The notes: a model not told the origin generated them from the sequence alone. A stretch of DNA of 64,000 nt from JAUIEH01 sp964483375 (GCA_964483375.1 CAZABJ010000002.1:1-64000); one strand, 5' to 3'. Counted from the stretch's first letter, positions 32,401 to 40,343 are shown. Numbers and translations: made by a program.

Positions 32401-32538
32401 CGCATCGCAACGGCTTGCGAGCCGAGCGCGGAGGGCCTATACACCGCGCTTCGTTTTTTGTCCGGCTGAGCCCCCACGCGCCGTCCGCGCGCACAGTCTT
32501 TGTCGGACGCGCCCGTTCGCTCGCCAAGGACCGCAGCC

Positions 32539-33153
32539 ATGACCGACATCGTTTTCTCCGTCGACGTGCGTGATCGCACTGGAACGGGCGGCGCGCGGGC
32601 GACGCGCCGAGAGGGCAAAGTGCCCGGCGTGATCTATGGCGGCCCGCTGGGCGCGGTCCCCATCGCATTGAAGCTGAACGAACTCGTCCGCGGGCTTAAC
32701 CAAGGCGGGCTGCTTTCGAAAGTGATTGAGATCCAGCACGGCTCGACACGCCAACCTGCGCTCATCCGGGACATTCAGTTCCATCCGGTGACGAGCCAAC
32801 CCGTCCATGTCGACCTTTTCCGGGTTTCCAGCGATCAGATCGTGACGGTCGAAGTCCCGGTGAAATTCATCAATGAAGACAAGTCGCCGGGGCTGAAACG
32901 CGGCGGCGCGCTGTCGATCGTTCGCCATATGGTGGAGCTCGAATGCCCCGCCGACCGCATCCCTGCGCAACTCGTCGCGGATCTCGACGGCTTGGACATC
33001 AACGCCGTGATCCATATCTCCGCGATCCCCCTGCCGGCCGGCGTTGAGCCGAAGGTCAAAGACCGGGACTTCACCATTGCGTCGATCTCGGGCAAAGGAC
33101 CGTCGGGCGGGGAAGAAACCGAGAGCGGCGAGGACGAGGCGGAGACCGAGTAG
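32539..33153 (+). CDS. rplY: Ribosomal protein bL25, CTC form
   Basis: A 204-residue long-form bL25 (general stress protein CTC), which binds 5S rRNA in the large subunit. The N-terminal L25 domain (about 1-95) includes RATRREGKVPGVIYGG and LIRDIQFHPVTSQPVHVDLF; the C-terminal TL5/CTC domain (about 96-185) includes VEVPVKFINEDKSPGLKRGG and DGLDINAVIHISAIPLPAGV. A Glu-rich tail ends the protein. The ATG at 32539 gives the standard start and lies well inside the longer frame from 32500. It precedes pth by 40 bases, the common bacterial rplY-pth order, and both are probably co-transcribed. Confidence 0.96.
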   Translation: MTDIVFSVDVRDRTGTGGARATRREGKVPGVIYGGPLGAVPIALKLNELVRGLNQGGLLSKVIEIQHGSTRQPALIRDIQFHPVTSQPVHVDLFRVSSDQIVTVEVPVKFINEDKSPGLKRGGALSIVRHMVELECPADRIPAQLVADLDGLDINAVIHISAIPLPAGVEPKVKDRDFTIASISGKGPSGGEETESGEDEAETE

Positions 33154-33193
33154 CCTCAGTCTTCCACTCTAGGCGAGCTGTCGGCGAGGGCGC

Positions 33194-33820
33194 ATGCGAC
33201 TGCTGGCGGGCTTAGGCAATCCTGGCGCGAAATACGCGAAGAACCGGCACAATGTCGGGTTTATGGCGATCGACGCGATCGCCGCGGCCAATCCGTCGAT
33301 CGGCCCCGAACGCGCGCGTTTCCAATCCGCAGCCCGCGAAGGGGTGATCGAAACCGGCGCCGGTCCCAAGCGCGTCCTGCTGCTCAAACCCCAGACCTAC
33401 TATAATGAAAGCGGCCGCGCCGTCGGCGAGGCAGCGCGGTTTTTCAAAATCCCACCTGAAGAGATTGTGGTCTTTCACGACGAGCTTGATCTCGCGCCGG
33501 GAAAGTTTCGCACCAAAGCCGGCGGGGGTGCGGCGGGTAACAACGGCATAAAGTCCATCACCGCGGCGCTGGGCGCAGGCTTCATGCGCTGCCGAATTGG
33601 CGTCGGCCATCCCGGGGCGCGCGATCAAGTGACAGGCTGGGTTTTGTCGGACTTCTACAAGGCCGATTTGGCGTGGCTGGAGCCGCTTCTCGACGCTGTC
33701 GGCCGCGCCAGCGACCTTCTTGCCGCAGGGGATTGGGACGCTTTTCAAACCCGCGTAACGCATCTCGCGCCCGCGCCGAAACCGGTCAAACCCCCAAGCG
33801 ACGATGCCTCTGAACACTGA
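33194..33820 (+). CDS. pth: Peptidyl-tRNA hydrolase
   Basis: A 208-residue Pth, which releases peptides from tRNA that dropped off the ribosome. LLAGLGNPGAKYAKNRHNVGFM contains the conserved Asn and the catalytic His of RHNVGF (about residue 20); LLKPQTYYNESGRAV and VFHDELDLAPGKFRTKAGGG with GNNGIKSI are the remaining active-site and tRNA motifs; RCRIGVGHPG follows. The last 15 residues are a basic, Pro-rich extension. GGCGAGGGCGC lies before the ATG. Gene order and length are ordinary. Confidence 0.96.
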   Translation: MRLLAGLGNPGAKYAKNRHNVGFMAIDAIAAANPSIGPERARFQSAAREGVIETGAGPKRVLLLKPQTYYNESGRAVGEAARFFKIPPEEIVVFHDELDLAPGKFRTKAGGGAAGNNGIKSITAALGAGFMRCRIGVGHPGARDQVTGWVLSDFYKADLAWLEPLLDAVGRASDLLAAGDWDAFQTRVTHLAPAPKPVKPPSDDASEH

Positions 33821-33902
33821 CGAAAAACGGCCGAAAACGTGGTAGTCTCGTTTCCGACGGCGCGGCGCGCTTGGGCTCCGGTCCGTCGGGCGCGGCGAAG
33901 GC

Positions 33903-34640
33903 ATGGCCCAGGTCACGCAGACCGACCTAAGCGAGTTCGCGCGTGCGGCGCGCGAAGCGACTGATTTCTGCGTTTTAGCCAATCTCTGCGTTGATCATTT
34001 TCGCCGGCACGGCGTGACGATGATCAGCTACCATCACCTCCCCCCGCCGGGCGCGTGCGATTACACCCCTCAAATCACCGTCGCCACCCATGGGGTCCCC
34101 GAGGCTTGGGAACGGGCCTACGCCGAGAATCGCTATTACGAGATCGACCCCATTCCACGACACGCGCTTGACGCGGTCGAGCCGTTTTGGTGGTCCGAAG
34201 CCTGGGGGTTTCCGGACCTCTCTAGTGACGAGCGGTATTACCTGGACCTGTTAGAAGCGGCTGGATTTGGCGAGGGGCTGGCCGTGCCCGTCTTCGGCCC
34301 CAACGGCCGCAACGGTTATGCCGGCTTGGGAATCGGCGTCGATGCGCCCGACGCCCCGTGGGCGTTAGTCGTCGAGCTTCAATGCGCGTGTCAGCTCGGG
34401 CATCTGCGTTATTGCCAATTGTTGCGGCGACACACATCCGAAATCGTCGCTTTGTCCCAACGGGAAGGGGAAATTTTGCGATGGGTGACGCGGGGCGAGA
34501 GCAACGCCGATATCGCCAAACGGCTCGGCATTTCGCTGCATACCGTCGACACCTATCTGCGCCGCGTTTACTTGAAGCTTGGGGTTTCGGACCGCGTTAC
34601 CGCCGCGCTGCGCGGATTGGCGGTCGGTTTGGTCTCTTGA
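33903..34640 (+). CDS. LuxR-family regulator with autoinducer-binding domain
   Basis: A 245-residue LuxR-type regulator. The N-terminal acyl-homoserine-lactone binding domain (about 15-165) shows the conserved Tyr, Asp-Pro and Trp positions in AYAENRYYEIDPIPRH and EPFWWSEAW. The C-terminal helix-turn-helix (about 175-240) is complete: LSQREGEILRWVTRGESNAD then IAKRLGISLHTVDTYLRRVY. No luxI-type synthase gene lies in the window, so it is an orphan (solo) as far as can be seen; it could answer a signal made elsewhere in the genome or by others. A 20-bp palindrome 500 bases downstream, before the P450 gene, is a candidate target. Confidence 0.9.
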   Translation: MAQVTQTDLSEFARAAREATDFCVLANLCVDHFRRHGVTMISYHHLPPPGACDYTPQITVATHGVPEAWERAYAENRYYEIDPIPRHALDAVEPFWWSEAWGFPDLSSDERYYLDLLEAAGFGEGLAVPVFGPNGRNGYAGLGIGVDAPDAPWALVVELQCACQLGHLRYCQLLRRHTSEIVALSQREGEILRWVTRGESNADIAKRLGISLHTVDTYLRRVYLKLGVSDRVTAALRGLAVGLVS

Positions 34641-34657
34641 AGTCCCGACCATTCGGG

Positions 34658-35035
34658 TCAGTTGATTTCGCCGTCGAGCCATTGCACGGCCTCATCGACG
34701 TTCGTCGTCGTCAGCACGCGCGCTCCGTAGCGCATCGCTTGCGCGCAAATCGCCTTTTCATGATGATCGGCTTCATTGAGGACCACGGCGAGCTTGGCGC
34801 TGTGCATGCCCACAGCCCGCCCTACCGAGGCGGCGTACGCCGCGGCGCGATCATAGGGTTCTGTTGAATAGTATCCGCGCTTGTCGATCAGGAGCGCCCG
34901 GATCCCAGCCTCGAGGTGACGGAGGATGATGCCCTCGGCCTCATCGTAAGCGCGCCAACCGGGGCGCAGCAAACGCACGTTTAGACGGTCGTTCACAAGT
35001 GTGGTGTCAAAATAGGAGACCGGATCGGCGGCCAT
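34658..35035 (-). CDS. Small STAS-like uncharacterised protein
   Basis: A 125-residue soluble protein with alternating strands and helices: FDTTLVNDRLNVRLLRPGWR, GIILRHLEAGIRALLIDKRG, VGRAVGMHSAKLAVVLNEAD and VLTTTNVDEAVQWLDG. The final segment (LTTTNVDEAVQWL) is like the last helix of STAS/SpoIIAA-like domains that end in F-x-x-xDEAxxWL. A STAS-like fold is therefore inferred; no phosphorylatable serine motif is obvious. It is convergent with the LuxR gene (18 bases apart) and divergent from the P450 gene across a 343-bp gap with palindromes. Confidence 0.75.
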   Translation of the reverse strand: MAADPVSYFDTTLVNDRLNVRLLRPGWRAYDEAEGIILRHLEAGIRALLIDKRGYYSTEPYDRAAAYAASVGRAVGMHSAKLAVVLNEADHHEKAICAQAMRYGARVLTTTNVDEAVQWLDGEIN

Positions 35036-35378
35036 CGCGCCAACCTCCGCATTGAAGAGCTGAGTGAGTACATCGGCGCGCGACCGACTGCGAGGCGGCT
35101 CGATGGCCTAGGGTGTACGACACCGAAGACGCAATGTCTGTCCCGCGAATACGGGACACTGGAGGAATACTCACACCACCAACCGCAATAGCAACGCAAC
35201 TTTTACCCAATCTATCCCGTTGCGCCGCTATTTTCTTGCATGCGCAAACGTTCCGTATAAAAATCAAAGCAAGACCGTCGAGAGAGCGCCGCCCAGATTT
35301 GACGCAACGCGACCGCGAACGCAGCTCGCTAATAGTTAGAACGGTCGCTACAATGCATGAGTCGTAGAGAGGGACGCC
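35036..35378. promoter_or_regulatory. 343-bp divergent intergenic region with palindromes
   Basis: No gene is seen. The stretch 35160-35290 is clearly richer in A and T than its surroundings, as expected of a promoter. Two palindromes lie at its left side: GGTGT-ACG-ACACC at 35112-35124 and TGTCCCG-CGAATA-CGGGACA at 35139-35158. TTGCAT and TATAAA elements near 35237-35262 are only 14 bases apart and cannot be called a promoter with confidence. Confidence 0.5.
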
Positions 35379-36581
35379 ATGACCGCCGCCGCACTCGCCA
35401 TCCCGACTGTGGACCCCGATGACTTCCGGCCCGACCCTCATGCAGGGTTTCGGCGGCATCGCGAGCGGAGCCCGCTCATCCAGTTCGAGGGCGGATTATT
35501 GTACGCCACGCGCTACGAAGACGTCGCCGCGCTGCTGACGGATCCGCGCACCCGCCAGCCGGAGACCGAGGCGCTTGACTTGCGCGGCATCACCTCCGGC
35601 GCGCTCTATGACTTTTTCGCCAATGTGATGTTGCTGTCGAACGCGCCCGCCCATATGCGGCGCCGGGCGCCGGTCGCGCGAACCTTCGCCTTCAAGCTTA
35701 TGGACGCGTTACGCCCGAGGATTCGCGCGTTCGCCCATGACCTGATCGAGGCCGCCAAACCCACGGGCGACATGGAGTTTCGTGACGCATTCGCCTCACA
35801 AATCCCGGCACGGATGATTGCGGAGGTCCTTGGCGTGCCTGCGGAGGAAACGCCGCGCTTCACCCGCTGCGTCTACGCCATGAGCCGCGGTCTCGGCGCC
35901 TTCCGCGACGAGGACTTCGCGCACATCGAGGCTGCGGCGGCCGAACTCTATGACTTCGTCCGCGCCCAGCTCGCAGACCGCCGCGCGTGCCCGCGAGAAG
36001 ATTTCCTTACCGAGTATCTCAGCGCGGTCGAAGAGGCCGGCGAACTCAGCGAAGTCGAAACCTATATCCAGATCGTCGCGCTTATCTTGGCGGGCAGCGA
36101 CACCACCCGCACCGCGATGACGGCGATGCTCGGGTTCTTGCTAGAAGACAGGAGCCAATGGGACGCTCTGCGCGAAGACCCCTCGCTTGCGGCGGGCGCG
36201 GCAGCAGAGGCGTTGCGCATGGAACCGCCGGTCGGGGCGATACCGCGCTTCCCTCTCGAAACCGTCGAAGTCGGCGGCCACGCGGTCAAGGAGGGGTCGT
36301 TTCTCGTCCTCTCCGTTTTGTCAGCCCTGCGGGATCCCGCTCAGTTCGCGGACCCTGACCGATTTGACATTCGCCGCGGCGACCATCCGCGCTGGCACCT
36401 GGCCTTCGGCGCCGGCCCCCATCGTTGCCTGGGCGAAGCTTTAGCGCGCGCCGAACTCGAAGAGTCTGCGCGCGCCTTGGCTGAGGCCTTGCCTGACTTG
36501 CGCATGGAGGGCGTCCGGCCGCGCGTGAAAGGCCATAGCGGAATCCGCGCGGTCGACCCCTTGCGTGTGGCTTGGCGCTGA
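35379..36581 (+). CDS. Cytochrome P450
   Basis: A 400-residue soluble bacterial class I P450 mono-oxygenase. The I-helix oxygen motif is ILAGSDTTRTAMTAM (about 236-250), the ExxR of the K helix is EALRMEP (about 274-280), and the haem-thiolate loop is FGAGPHRCLGEALARAELE (Cys about 349). It needs a ferredoxin and reductase, and no such gene is in the window. Substrate is unknown; the B/C and F/G regions give no clue. GAGGGACGCC precedes the ATG closely. Its upstream region has palindromes that suggest control by a dimeric regulator, perhaps the LuxR protein nearby. Confidence 0.95.
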   Translation: MTAAALAIPTVDPDDFRPDPHAGFRRHRERSPLIQFEGGLLYATRYEDVAALLTDPRTRQPETEALDLRGITSGALYDFFANVMLLSNAPAHMRRRAPVARTFAFKLMDALRPRIRAFAHDLIEAAKPTGDMEFRDAFASQIPARMIAEVLGVPAEETPRFTRCVYAMSRGLGAFRDEDFAHIEAAAAELYDFVRAQLADRRACPREDFLTEYLSAVEEAGELSEVETYIQIVALILAGSDTTRTAMTAMLGFLLEDRSQWDALREDPSLAAGAAAEALRMEPPVGAIPRFPLETVEVGGHAVKEGSFLVLSVLSALRDPAQFADPDRFDIRRGDHPRWHLAFGAGPHRCLGEALARAELEESARALAEALPDLRMEGVRPRVKGHSGIRAVDPLRVAWR

Positions 36582-36600
36582 GCGCTGGGCCAGACCGGCC

Positions 36601-36939
36601 CTAGCGCCGCAGCTCAACGCGAATGCGCCGGGACCCGCACAGATTGGTGACCACGCCCGCCACGCCGGCTTGCCGCATAGCAACGACCGCAGCGTCCATA
36701 TCCCATTGGGGAACGCGAAGAATGCGCTCGCTCGCTTTCACCGCCCGCAAGCGCTTGGCCGCGCGCTCCAGCTGGCGAACGGCGCCTGACCGGTCAACTT
36801 GAACGGTGCGCTTTTCACCCTTCGCCTTCGCTGACAATCGGCGTCGACGCGCGGCGGGCTTCTCCGCAGCCCCCTCGCCGAGGGCGGCGGCGTCAATCGC
36901 ATTCGCATCCGTGGATTTGCGGGCACGGGACCGGGACAT
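36601..36939 (-). CDS. Small basic uncharacterised protein
   Basis: A 112-residue, strongly basic protein with no cysteine-rich or enzymatic motif. The first 55 residues are Arg/Lys/Ala-rich and probably disordered (KPAARRRRLSAKAKGEKR). The second half looks folded: AVRQLERAAKRLRAVKASER then ILRVPQWDMDAAVVAMRQAG and GVVTNLCGSRRIRVELRR. GGAGG lies before ATG 36939, which decides that start over a codon seven residues upstream. Nucleic-acid binding is a guess from charge only. It is convergent with the P450 gene (19 bases apart). An inverted repeat CTTACC-N8-GGTAAG at 36972-36991 lies 33 bases upstream. Confidence 0.65.
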   Translation of the reverse strand: MSRSRARKSTDANAIDAAALGEGAAEKPAARRRRLSAKAKGEKRTVQVDRSGAVRQLERAAKRLRAVKASERILRVPQWDMDAAVVAMRQAGVAGVVTNLCGSRRIRVELRR

Positions 36940-37235
36940 TGCAGCCTCCAAAGCTGTCACATAAGCGTCACCTTACCCGTTAGCTGGTAAGCTGCTTCGC
37001 GAATCATGCAAACCCCTGCTGCGAATCGCCGTTGCGCGCCCTCTTCGCGCTTACGACTTGACCAATTCCAATCAGTGGGACTGTCTGGCGCACGCATCCG
37101 CGCACGCTGCGGATCGCCGGCCCCTCCCCCGCGAGGGTTCGCAACACGACCATCGCCCCGGCGCGCTTAGGATATCGGAACCGTTCCCGGCGAACGGGTC
37201 GACATGCTGGCGACGCCTAACCATCGGAACTGTCC

Positions 37236-38333
37236 ATGGGCTTCAAATGCGGCATCGTCGGCCTGCCTAATGTCGGCAAGTCGACCCTGTTCAATGCGCT
37301 CACCCAGACCGCAGCGGCGCAAGCGGCGAACTATCCCTTCTGCACCATCGAACCGAATGTGGGCGAGGTCGCCGTGCCTGAACCGCGCTTGGCGAAACTG
37401 GCTGAACTTGCAGGCTCCGCGGAGATCATCCCCGCGCGCATGAACTTCGTCGATATCGCCGGGCTCGTCCGCGGCGCGTCGCAGGGCGAGGGGCTCGGCA
37501 ATCAGTTCCTCGCCAATATCAGGGAAGTCGATGCGGTGGCGTATGTGCTGCGCTGTTTCGAGGATGACGACATCACCCATGTCGAAGGCCGGATCGATCC
37601 TCTGGCCGATTTGGAGACGGTTGAAACCGAGTTGATGCTCGCTGACCTTGAGAGCCTCGAAAAGCGCAAGGCCAATGTGATCAAGAAGGCGAACTCCGGA
37701 GATAAAGACGCCAAGGCCCAGGTGGCCCTCATCGACGCGGCGTTGGCTGAACTCAATGAGGGCCGGCCGGCCCGCCGCGCGGAGATTGCCGATGAGGACG
37801 CTCGGGCTTGGGCGATGCTGCAGCTTCTCACCGCCAAGCCTGTGCTGTTCATCGCCAATGTGGATGAGGACAGCGCGGCGACCGGCAACCCGCATTCCGA
37901 CAAGGTGTTGGCCCATGCGGCTGGAGAAGGCGCGCCTGCGGTGGTCATCTCCGCTCGGATTGAGAGCGAGCTCGCGCTGCTCGAAGACGATGAGCGTGCG
38001 GAGTATCTCGCCGATCTCGAGCTAGAAGAAGCCGGGCTCGATCGTCTCATCCGCGCGGGCTACACCCTGCTGGACTTGCAGACCTATTTCACCGCCGGCC
38101 CAAAAGAAGCGCGCGCCTGGACCATCCGTAAGGGATGGACCGCGCCGAAAGCCGCCGGGGTCATTCACGGCGATTTTGAGAAGGGCTTCATTCGGGCGGA
38201 GACCGTCGCCTATGACGACTTCGTGGCCTGCGGCGGGGAGCAGGCCGCGAAAGAAGCCGGCAAGATGCGTCAGGAAGGCAAGGACTATGTGGTCGCCGAC
38301 GGCGATGTGATGCATTTCAAGTTCAACGTATAG
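37236..38333 (+). CDS. ychF: YchF/OLA1-type ribosome-binding ATPase
   Basis: A 365-residue Obg-family P-loop protein; YchF hydrolyses ATP in preference to GTP and binds ribosomes. Walker A is GLPNVGKSTLFNALT (about 8-22), the G2/G3 region is FVDIAGLVRGASQGEGLGNQ, and NVDED (about 207) is the altered G4 motif NxxE that relaxes nucleotide choice. The coiled-coil insert covers about 130-200 and the TGS domain about 280-360 (AWTIRKGWTAPKAAGVIHGD, MHFKFNV). Length is ordinary. The stop codon touches the first of two ArsR-type operators. Confidence 0.97.
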   Translation: MGFKCGIVGLPNVGKSTLFNALTQTAAAQAANYPFCTIEPNVGEVAVPEPRLAKLAELAGSAEIIPARMNFVDIAGLVRGASQGEGLGNQFLANIREVDAVAYVLRCFEDDDITHVEGRIDPLADLETVETELMLADLESLEKRKANVIKKANSGDKDAKAQVALIDAALAELNEGRPARRAEIADEDARAWAMLQLLTAKPVLFIANVDEDSAATGNPHSDKVLAHAAGEGAPAVVISARIESELALLEDDERAEYLADLELEEAGLDRLIRAGYTLLDLQTYFTAGPKEARAWTIRKGWTAPKAAGVIHGDFEKGFIRAETVAYDDFVACGGEQAAKEAGKMRQEGKDYVVADGDVMHFKFNV

Positions 38334-38352
38334 CGCAACCTTTTGGTTGCGC
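38333..38352. promoter_or_regulatory. ArsR-type operator-like palindrome, copy 1
   Basis: Perfect 20-bp inverted repeat GCGCAACC-TTTT-GGTTGCGC immediately after the ychF stop. The same repeat with one mismatch occurs 45 bases downstream. In-frame ATG 38354 follows it, but without a ribosome-binding site. The repeats stand directly before an SRPBCC gene and its ArsR regulator, so autoregulation is inferred. Confidence 0.7.
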
Positions 38353-38377
38353 AATGAGCGATCATACGGCAAGACAT

Positions 38378-38397
38378 GCGCAACCAAGGAGTTGCGC
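38378..38397. promoter_or_regulatory. ArsR-type operator-like palindrome, copy 2, containing the ribosome-binding site
   Basis: GCGCAACC-AAGG-AGTTGCGC, identical to copy 1 apart from one arm base. The spacer AAGG and the next bases (AAGGAG) form the Shine-Dalgarno of the SRPBCC gene, whose ATG begins at 38399. A bound repressor would cover the start, and the RNA could fold so that the site is in the loop. Confidence 0.7.
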
Positions 38398-38398
38398 A

Positions 38399-38863
38399 AT
38401 GACGATCGAATTTGAAGACCCGGACAAAATCGTGAAGACGGTCGACCTCGCGGCCCCCGTCTCACGGGTGTGGAAGGCGCTGACCGACTACAAGGAATTC
38501 GGCGCCTGGTTTCTCGTCGACCTCGACCAGCCTTTCGAAGCGGGCGGCGTGTCAACAGGGCTGATGACCCATCCGGAATGCGGCGACCAACCCTGGCTGG
38601 CCCATGTGGAGCGTATCGAACCCGAACGCCTGTTCGTGTTTCGCTGGCACGACTATGACGAGGCCTCTCCCTTGCCGGTGGAGGAACAGCCCACCGCGCT
38701 CGTCACATTCGAGCTCGAACCGACCGAGACCGGCTGCCGACTGACCATCACCGAATCCGGTTTCCTCTCCTTCCCCGACGCGCAACGGCTCTCGGTGATG
38801 CGGCGCAACAATGAAGGCTGGAACGAGCAGGTTCAGAACATCGCCGCCTATGTCGCAAAGTGA
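38399..38863 (+). CDS. SRPBCC (AHSA1-like) domain protein
   Basis: A 154-residue single SRPBCC/AHSA1 domain with a START-like ligand pocket. VDLAAPVSRVWKALTDYKEFGAWF (shortened: VSRVWKALTDYKEFGAWF) is the usual N-terminal helix-turn, RIEPERLFVFRWHDY the central strand, and LEPTETGCRLTITESGFLS then NNEGWNEQVQNIAAYVAK the C-terminal helix. ATG 38399 has AAGGA nine bases upstream; the ATG at 38354 lacks one and is rejected. Ligand unknown; family members paired with ArsR genes are often stress or detoxification related. The 3' end overlaps the ArsR gene by 14 bases. Confidence 0.9.
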   Translation: MTIEFEDPDKIVKTVDLAAPVSRVWKALTDYKEFGAWFLVDLDQPFEAGGVSTGLMTHPECGDQPWLAHVERIEPERLFVFRWHDYDEASPLPVEEQPTALVTFELEPTETGCRLTITESGFLSFPDAQRLSVMRRNNEGWNEQVQNIAAYVAK

Positions 38864-39182
38864 ACCGGAGGCGGAGCGCTGCGCGGCGGTGTTCGCCGCA
38901 CTGGGCGATCCCACGCGTCTGTCGCTGATGTGGCGATTGAAGGACGGCGACATGTTAAGCGTGACGGCCTTAAGCGAAGGCCTGCCTCTCACACGGCAAG
39001 GGGTCAGCAAACATCTGCGGATCCTTGAACAAGCAGGCGTTCTCACCAGCCGAAAGGTGGGACGGGAGAGCCGCTATGCGTTTCAACCCGACGCCGTTGT
39101 CGCCGCCCGCAGCTATCTCGACGCGGTATCGGCCCAATGGGACGAGACGATCGCCCGCCTCAAGCGCTTTGTCGAGGAGTGA
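38850..39182 (+). CDS. ArsR-family transcriptional regulator
   Basis: A 110-residue winged-helix repressor. FAALGDPTRLSLMWRLKDGD (about 12-31) is the ArsR opening, and LTRQGVSKHLRILEQAGVLT with RKVGRESRYAF is the recognition helix and wing (about 46-77). None of the metal-binding cysteine or histidine sets of ArsR/SmtB sensors is present, so it should respond to something other than metal. The ATG lies 14 bases inside the SRPBCC gene, so the pair is co-translated. Repression of its own operon through the two 20-bp palindromes is the simplest model. Confidence 0.92.
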   Translation: MSQSEPEAERCAAVFAALGDPTRLSLMWRLKDGDMLSVTALSEGLPLTRQGVSKHLRILEQAGVLTSRKVGRESRYAFQPDAVVAARSYLDAVSAQWDETIARLKRFVEE

Positions 39183-39260
39183 CCCACCTAGGCTGAGCCC
39201 GGCGACGGCGCGCGCGGGAGCTGGCGCGGGGCGTGCCGGTGAGCCGTTAGGCCCGACCGC

Positions 39261-39695
39261 TTAGTCGTCGCGATGGACTTTCTCTTTGCGCTCGTGACGC
39301 TCTTGCGCCTCGAGGCTCAAGGTCGCAGTCGGCCGCGCTTCCAAGCGCGCCACGCCGATAGGCTCGCCGGTCTCTTCACAATAGCCGTACTCGCCATTGT
39401 CCAGCCGGCGCAGCGCCGAGTCGATTTTGGAGATCAGCTTGCGCTGACGGTCGCGCGTCCGCAGCTCCAGCGCCCGATCGCTCTCCGAGGAGGCGCGGTC
39501 GACCAGGTCGGCGAGCGGATCATTCTCCCGTTGCAGGCTCTCCAGGGTGAGCTTGCTTTCGGTCAGAATATCCTGCTTCCAACTTTGCAGCTTACGCCGA
39601 AAGTATTCCCGCATTTGCGGGTTCATGAACGGCTCGTCGTCGCGAGGACGATAGTCGTCGGGCAGTTCAGAACCGAAATCTTCGGCGACGCTCAT
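39261..39695 (-). CDS. dksA: RNA polymerase-binding transcription factor DksA
   Basis: A 144-residue DksA, which binds the RNA polymerase secondary channel and works with ppGpp. The coiled coil (about 25-95) carries the tip region ESLQRENDPLADLVDRASSE with the acidic residues needed for function. The C-terminal finger, YGYCEETGEPIGVARLEARP, keeps only one of the four zinc cysteines, as is usual in alphaproteobacteria, so it should be zinc-independent. ATG 39695 has GAGGAGG upstream; the longer frame is dropped. It is adjacent to fliX, both read on the minus strand. Confidence 0.95.
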   Translation of the reverse strand: MSVAEDFGSELPDDYRPRDDEPFMNPQMREYFRRKLQSWKQDILTESKLTLESLQRENDPLADLVDRASSESDRALELRTRDRQRKLISKIDSALRRLDNGEYGYCEETGEPIGVARLEARPTATLSLEAQERHERKEKVHRDD

Positions 39696-39812
39696 ACGCG
39701 GCCTCCTCTCCGGCGCCCCCGGCCAGAGCGGCGCGGAGTATAGACAAACCGTGCTGGGCTTCAACGCAGAATTCCATGCCCTCTCACAAGGGTGAGAAGC
39801 GCGTGAGCATCC

Positions 39813-40235
39813 TCAGGCAAGGCCTCGCTTGGCGAGTTCCACCGCGGCCCGCAGCTCCACCGCTTGGGCCAGGCTTTCCAAGCCCTCATCATCCGTTTGC
39901 GTACGGTCTTCCCGCAAGCGTTGGGCTAGGCGCTGAGCGGCCCAAGACGCGTCCCGGCCCTCCAGCAAAGCGAGGCGCATCGCGTCAAGATCATCAAGCG
40001 AGGCTTCAGCCCGCTCATAGGCCTCAGCCCTTGAGGGTCCGCCCCCCGCGCCCTGCAGCGCCATCAGCGCGCTGACGCTGTCGACGGCTGTCGCTCGGGA
40101 GGCGCTGGAAGAGGGCGCGGCGGGTTGCGGCGCATCCGCCGCCGAGGCGTCGGCGGCGAAGCCTTCGCCGTCGGCCTGCCGCGGCGTGCGGGCGGTGCGC
40201 ATGGGCCCCGTGCGACGCGTTCGATCAATATGCAT
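39813..40235 (-). CDS. fliX: Flagellar assembly regulator FliX
   Basis: A 140-residue FliX. In Caulobacter FliX couples completion of the flagellar basal body to activity of the sigma-54 activator FlbD. The C-terminal half is diagnostic: YERAEASLDDLDAMRLALLE, then LRLRED-like QRLREDRTQTDDEGLESLAQ and AVELRAAVELAKRG. The N-terminal 55 residues are Ala/Ser/Pro-rich and probably disordered. The start at 40235 gives a typical length; the longer open frame reaches into the flgI promoter region. Head-to-head with flgI, the Caulobacter arrangement, and its control region is shared. Confidence 0.92.
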   Translation of the reverse strand: MHIDRTRRTGPMRTARTPRQADGEGFAADASAADAPQPAAPSSSASRATAVDSVSALMALQGAGGGPSRAEAYERAEASLDDLDAMRLALLEGRDASWAAQRLAQRLREDRTQTDDEGLESLAQAVELRAAVELAKRGLA

Positions 40236-40328
40236 ATGAAAGATCCGGACGCTGAGTGTCGCCCGAACCCTTGCCCCCTTCAGGCTTAAGACACGGTGAA
40301 CGTCGCGCGCAAGCGGGCAGAAACTGCC

Positions 40329-40343
40329 CGGCGAAATCCGCCG
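40329..40343. promoter_or_regulatory. CGGC-N7-GCCG palindrome, possible FlbD enhancer
   Basis: CGGC-GAAATCC-GCCG in the fliX-flgI intergenic region, about 90 bases before a candidate sigma-54 promoter. The same geometry occurs beside the flagellin promoters at 58577-58597 and 57424-57436. It resembles, as far as I remember, the ftr elements bound by FlbD in Caulobacter; the match is by eye. Confidence 0.45.

Noticed and set aside
35113..35367. 84-residue frame in the gap before the P450 gene
   Set aside because: No ribosome-binding site, it crosses both palindromes and the AT-rich promoter-like stretch, and the composition is unlike the neighbours.
38354..38398. In-frame upstream ATG for the SRPBCC gene
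   Set aside because: It follows the first palindrome without a Shine-Dalgarno, while ATG 38399 has AAGGA at good distance and gives the normal family length.
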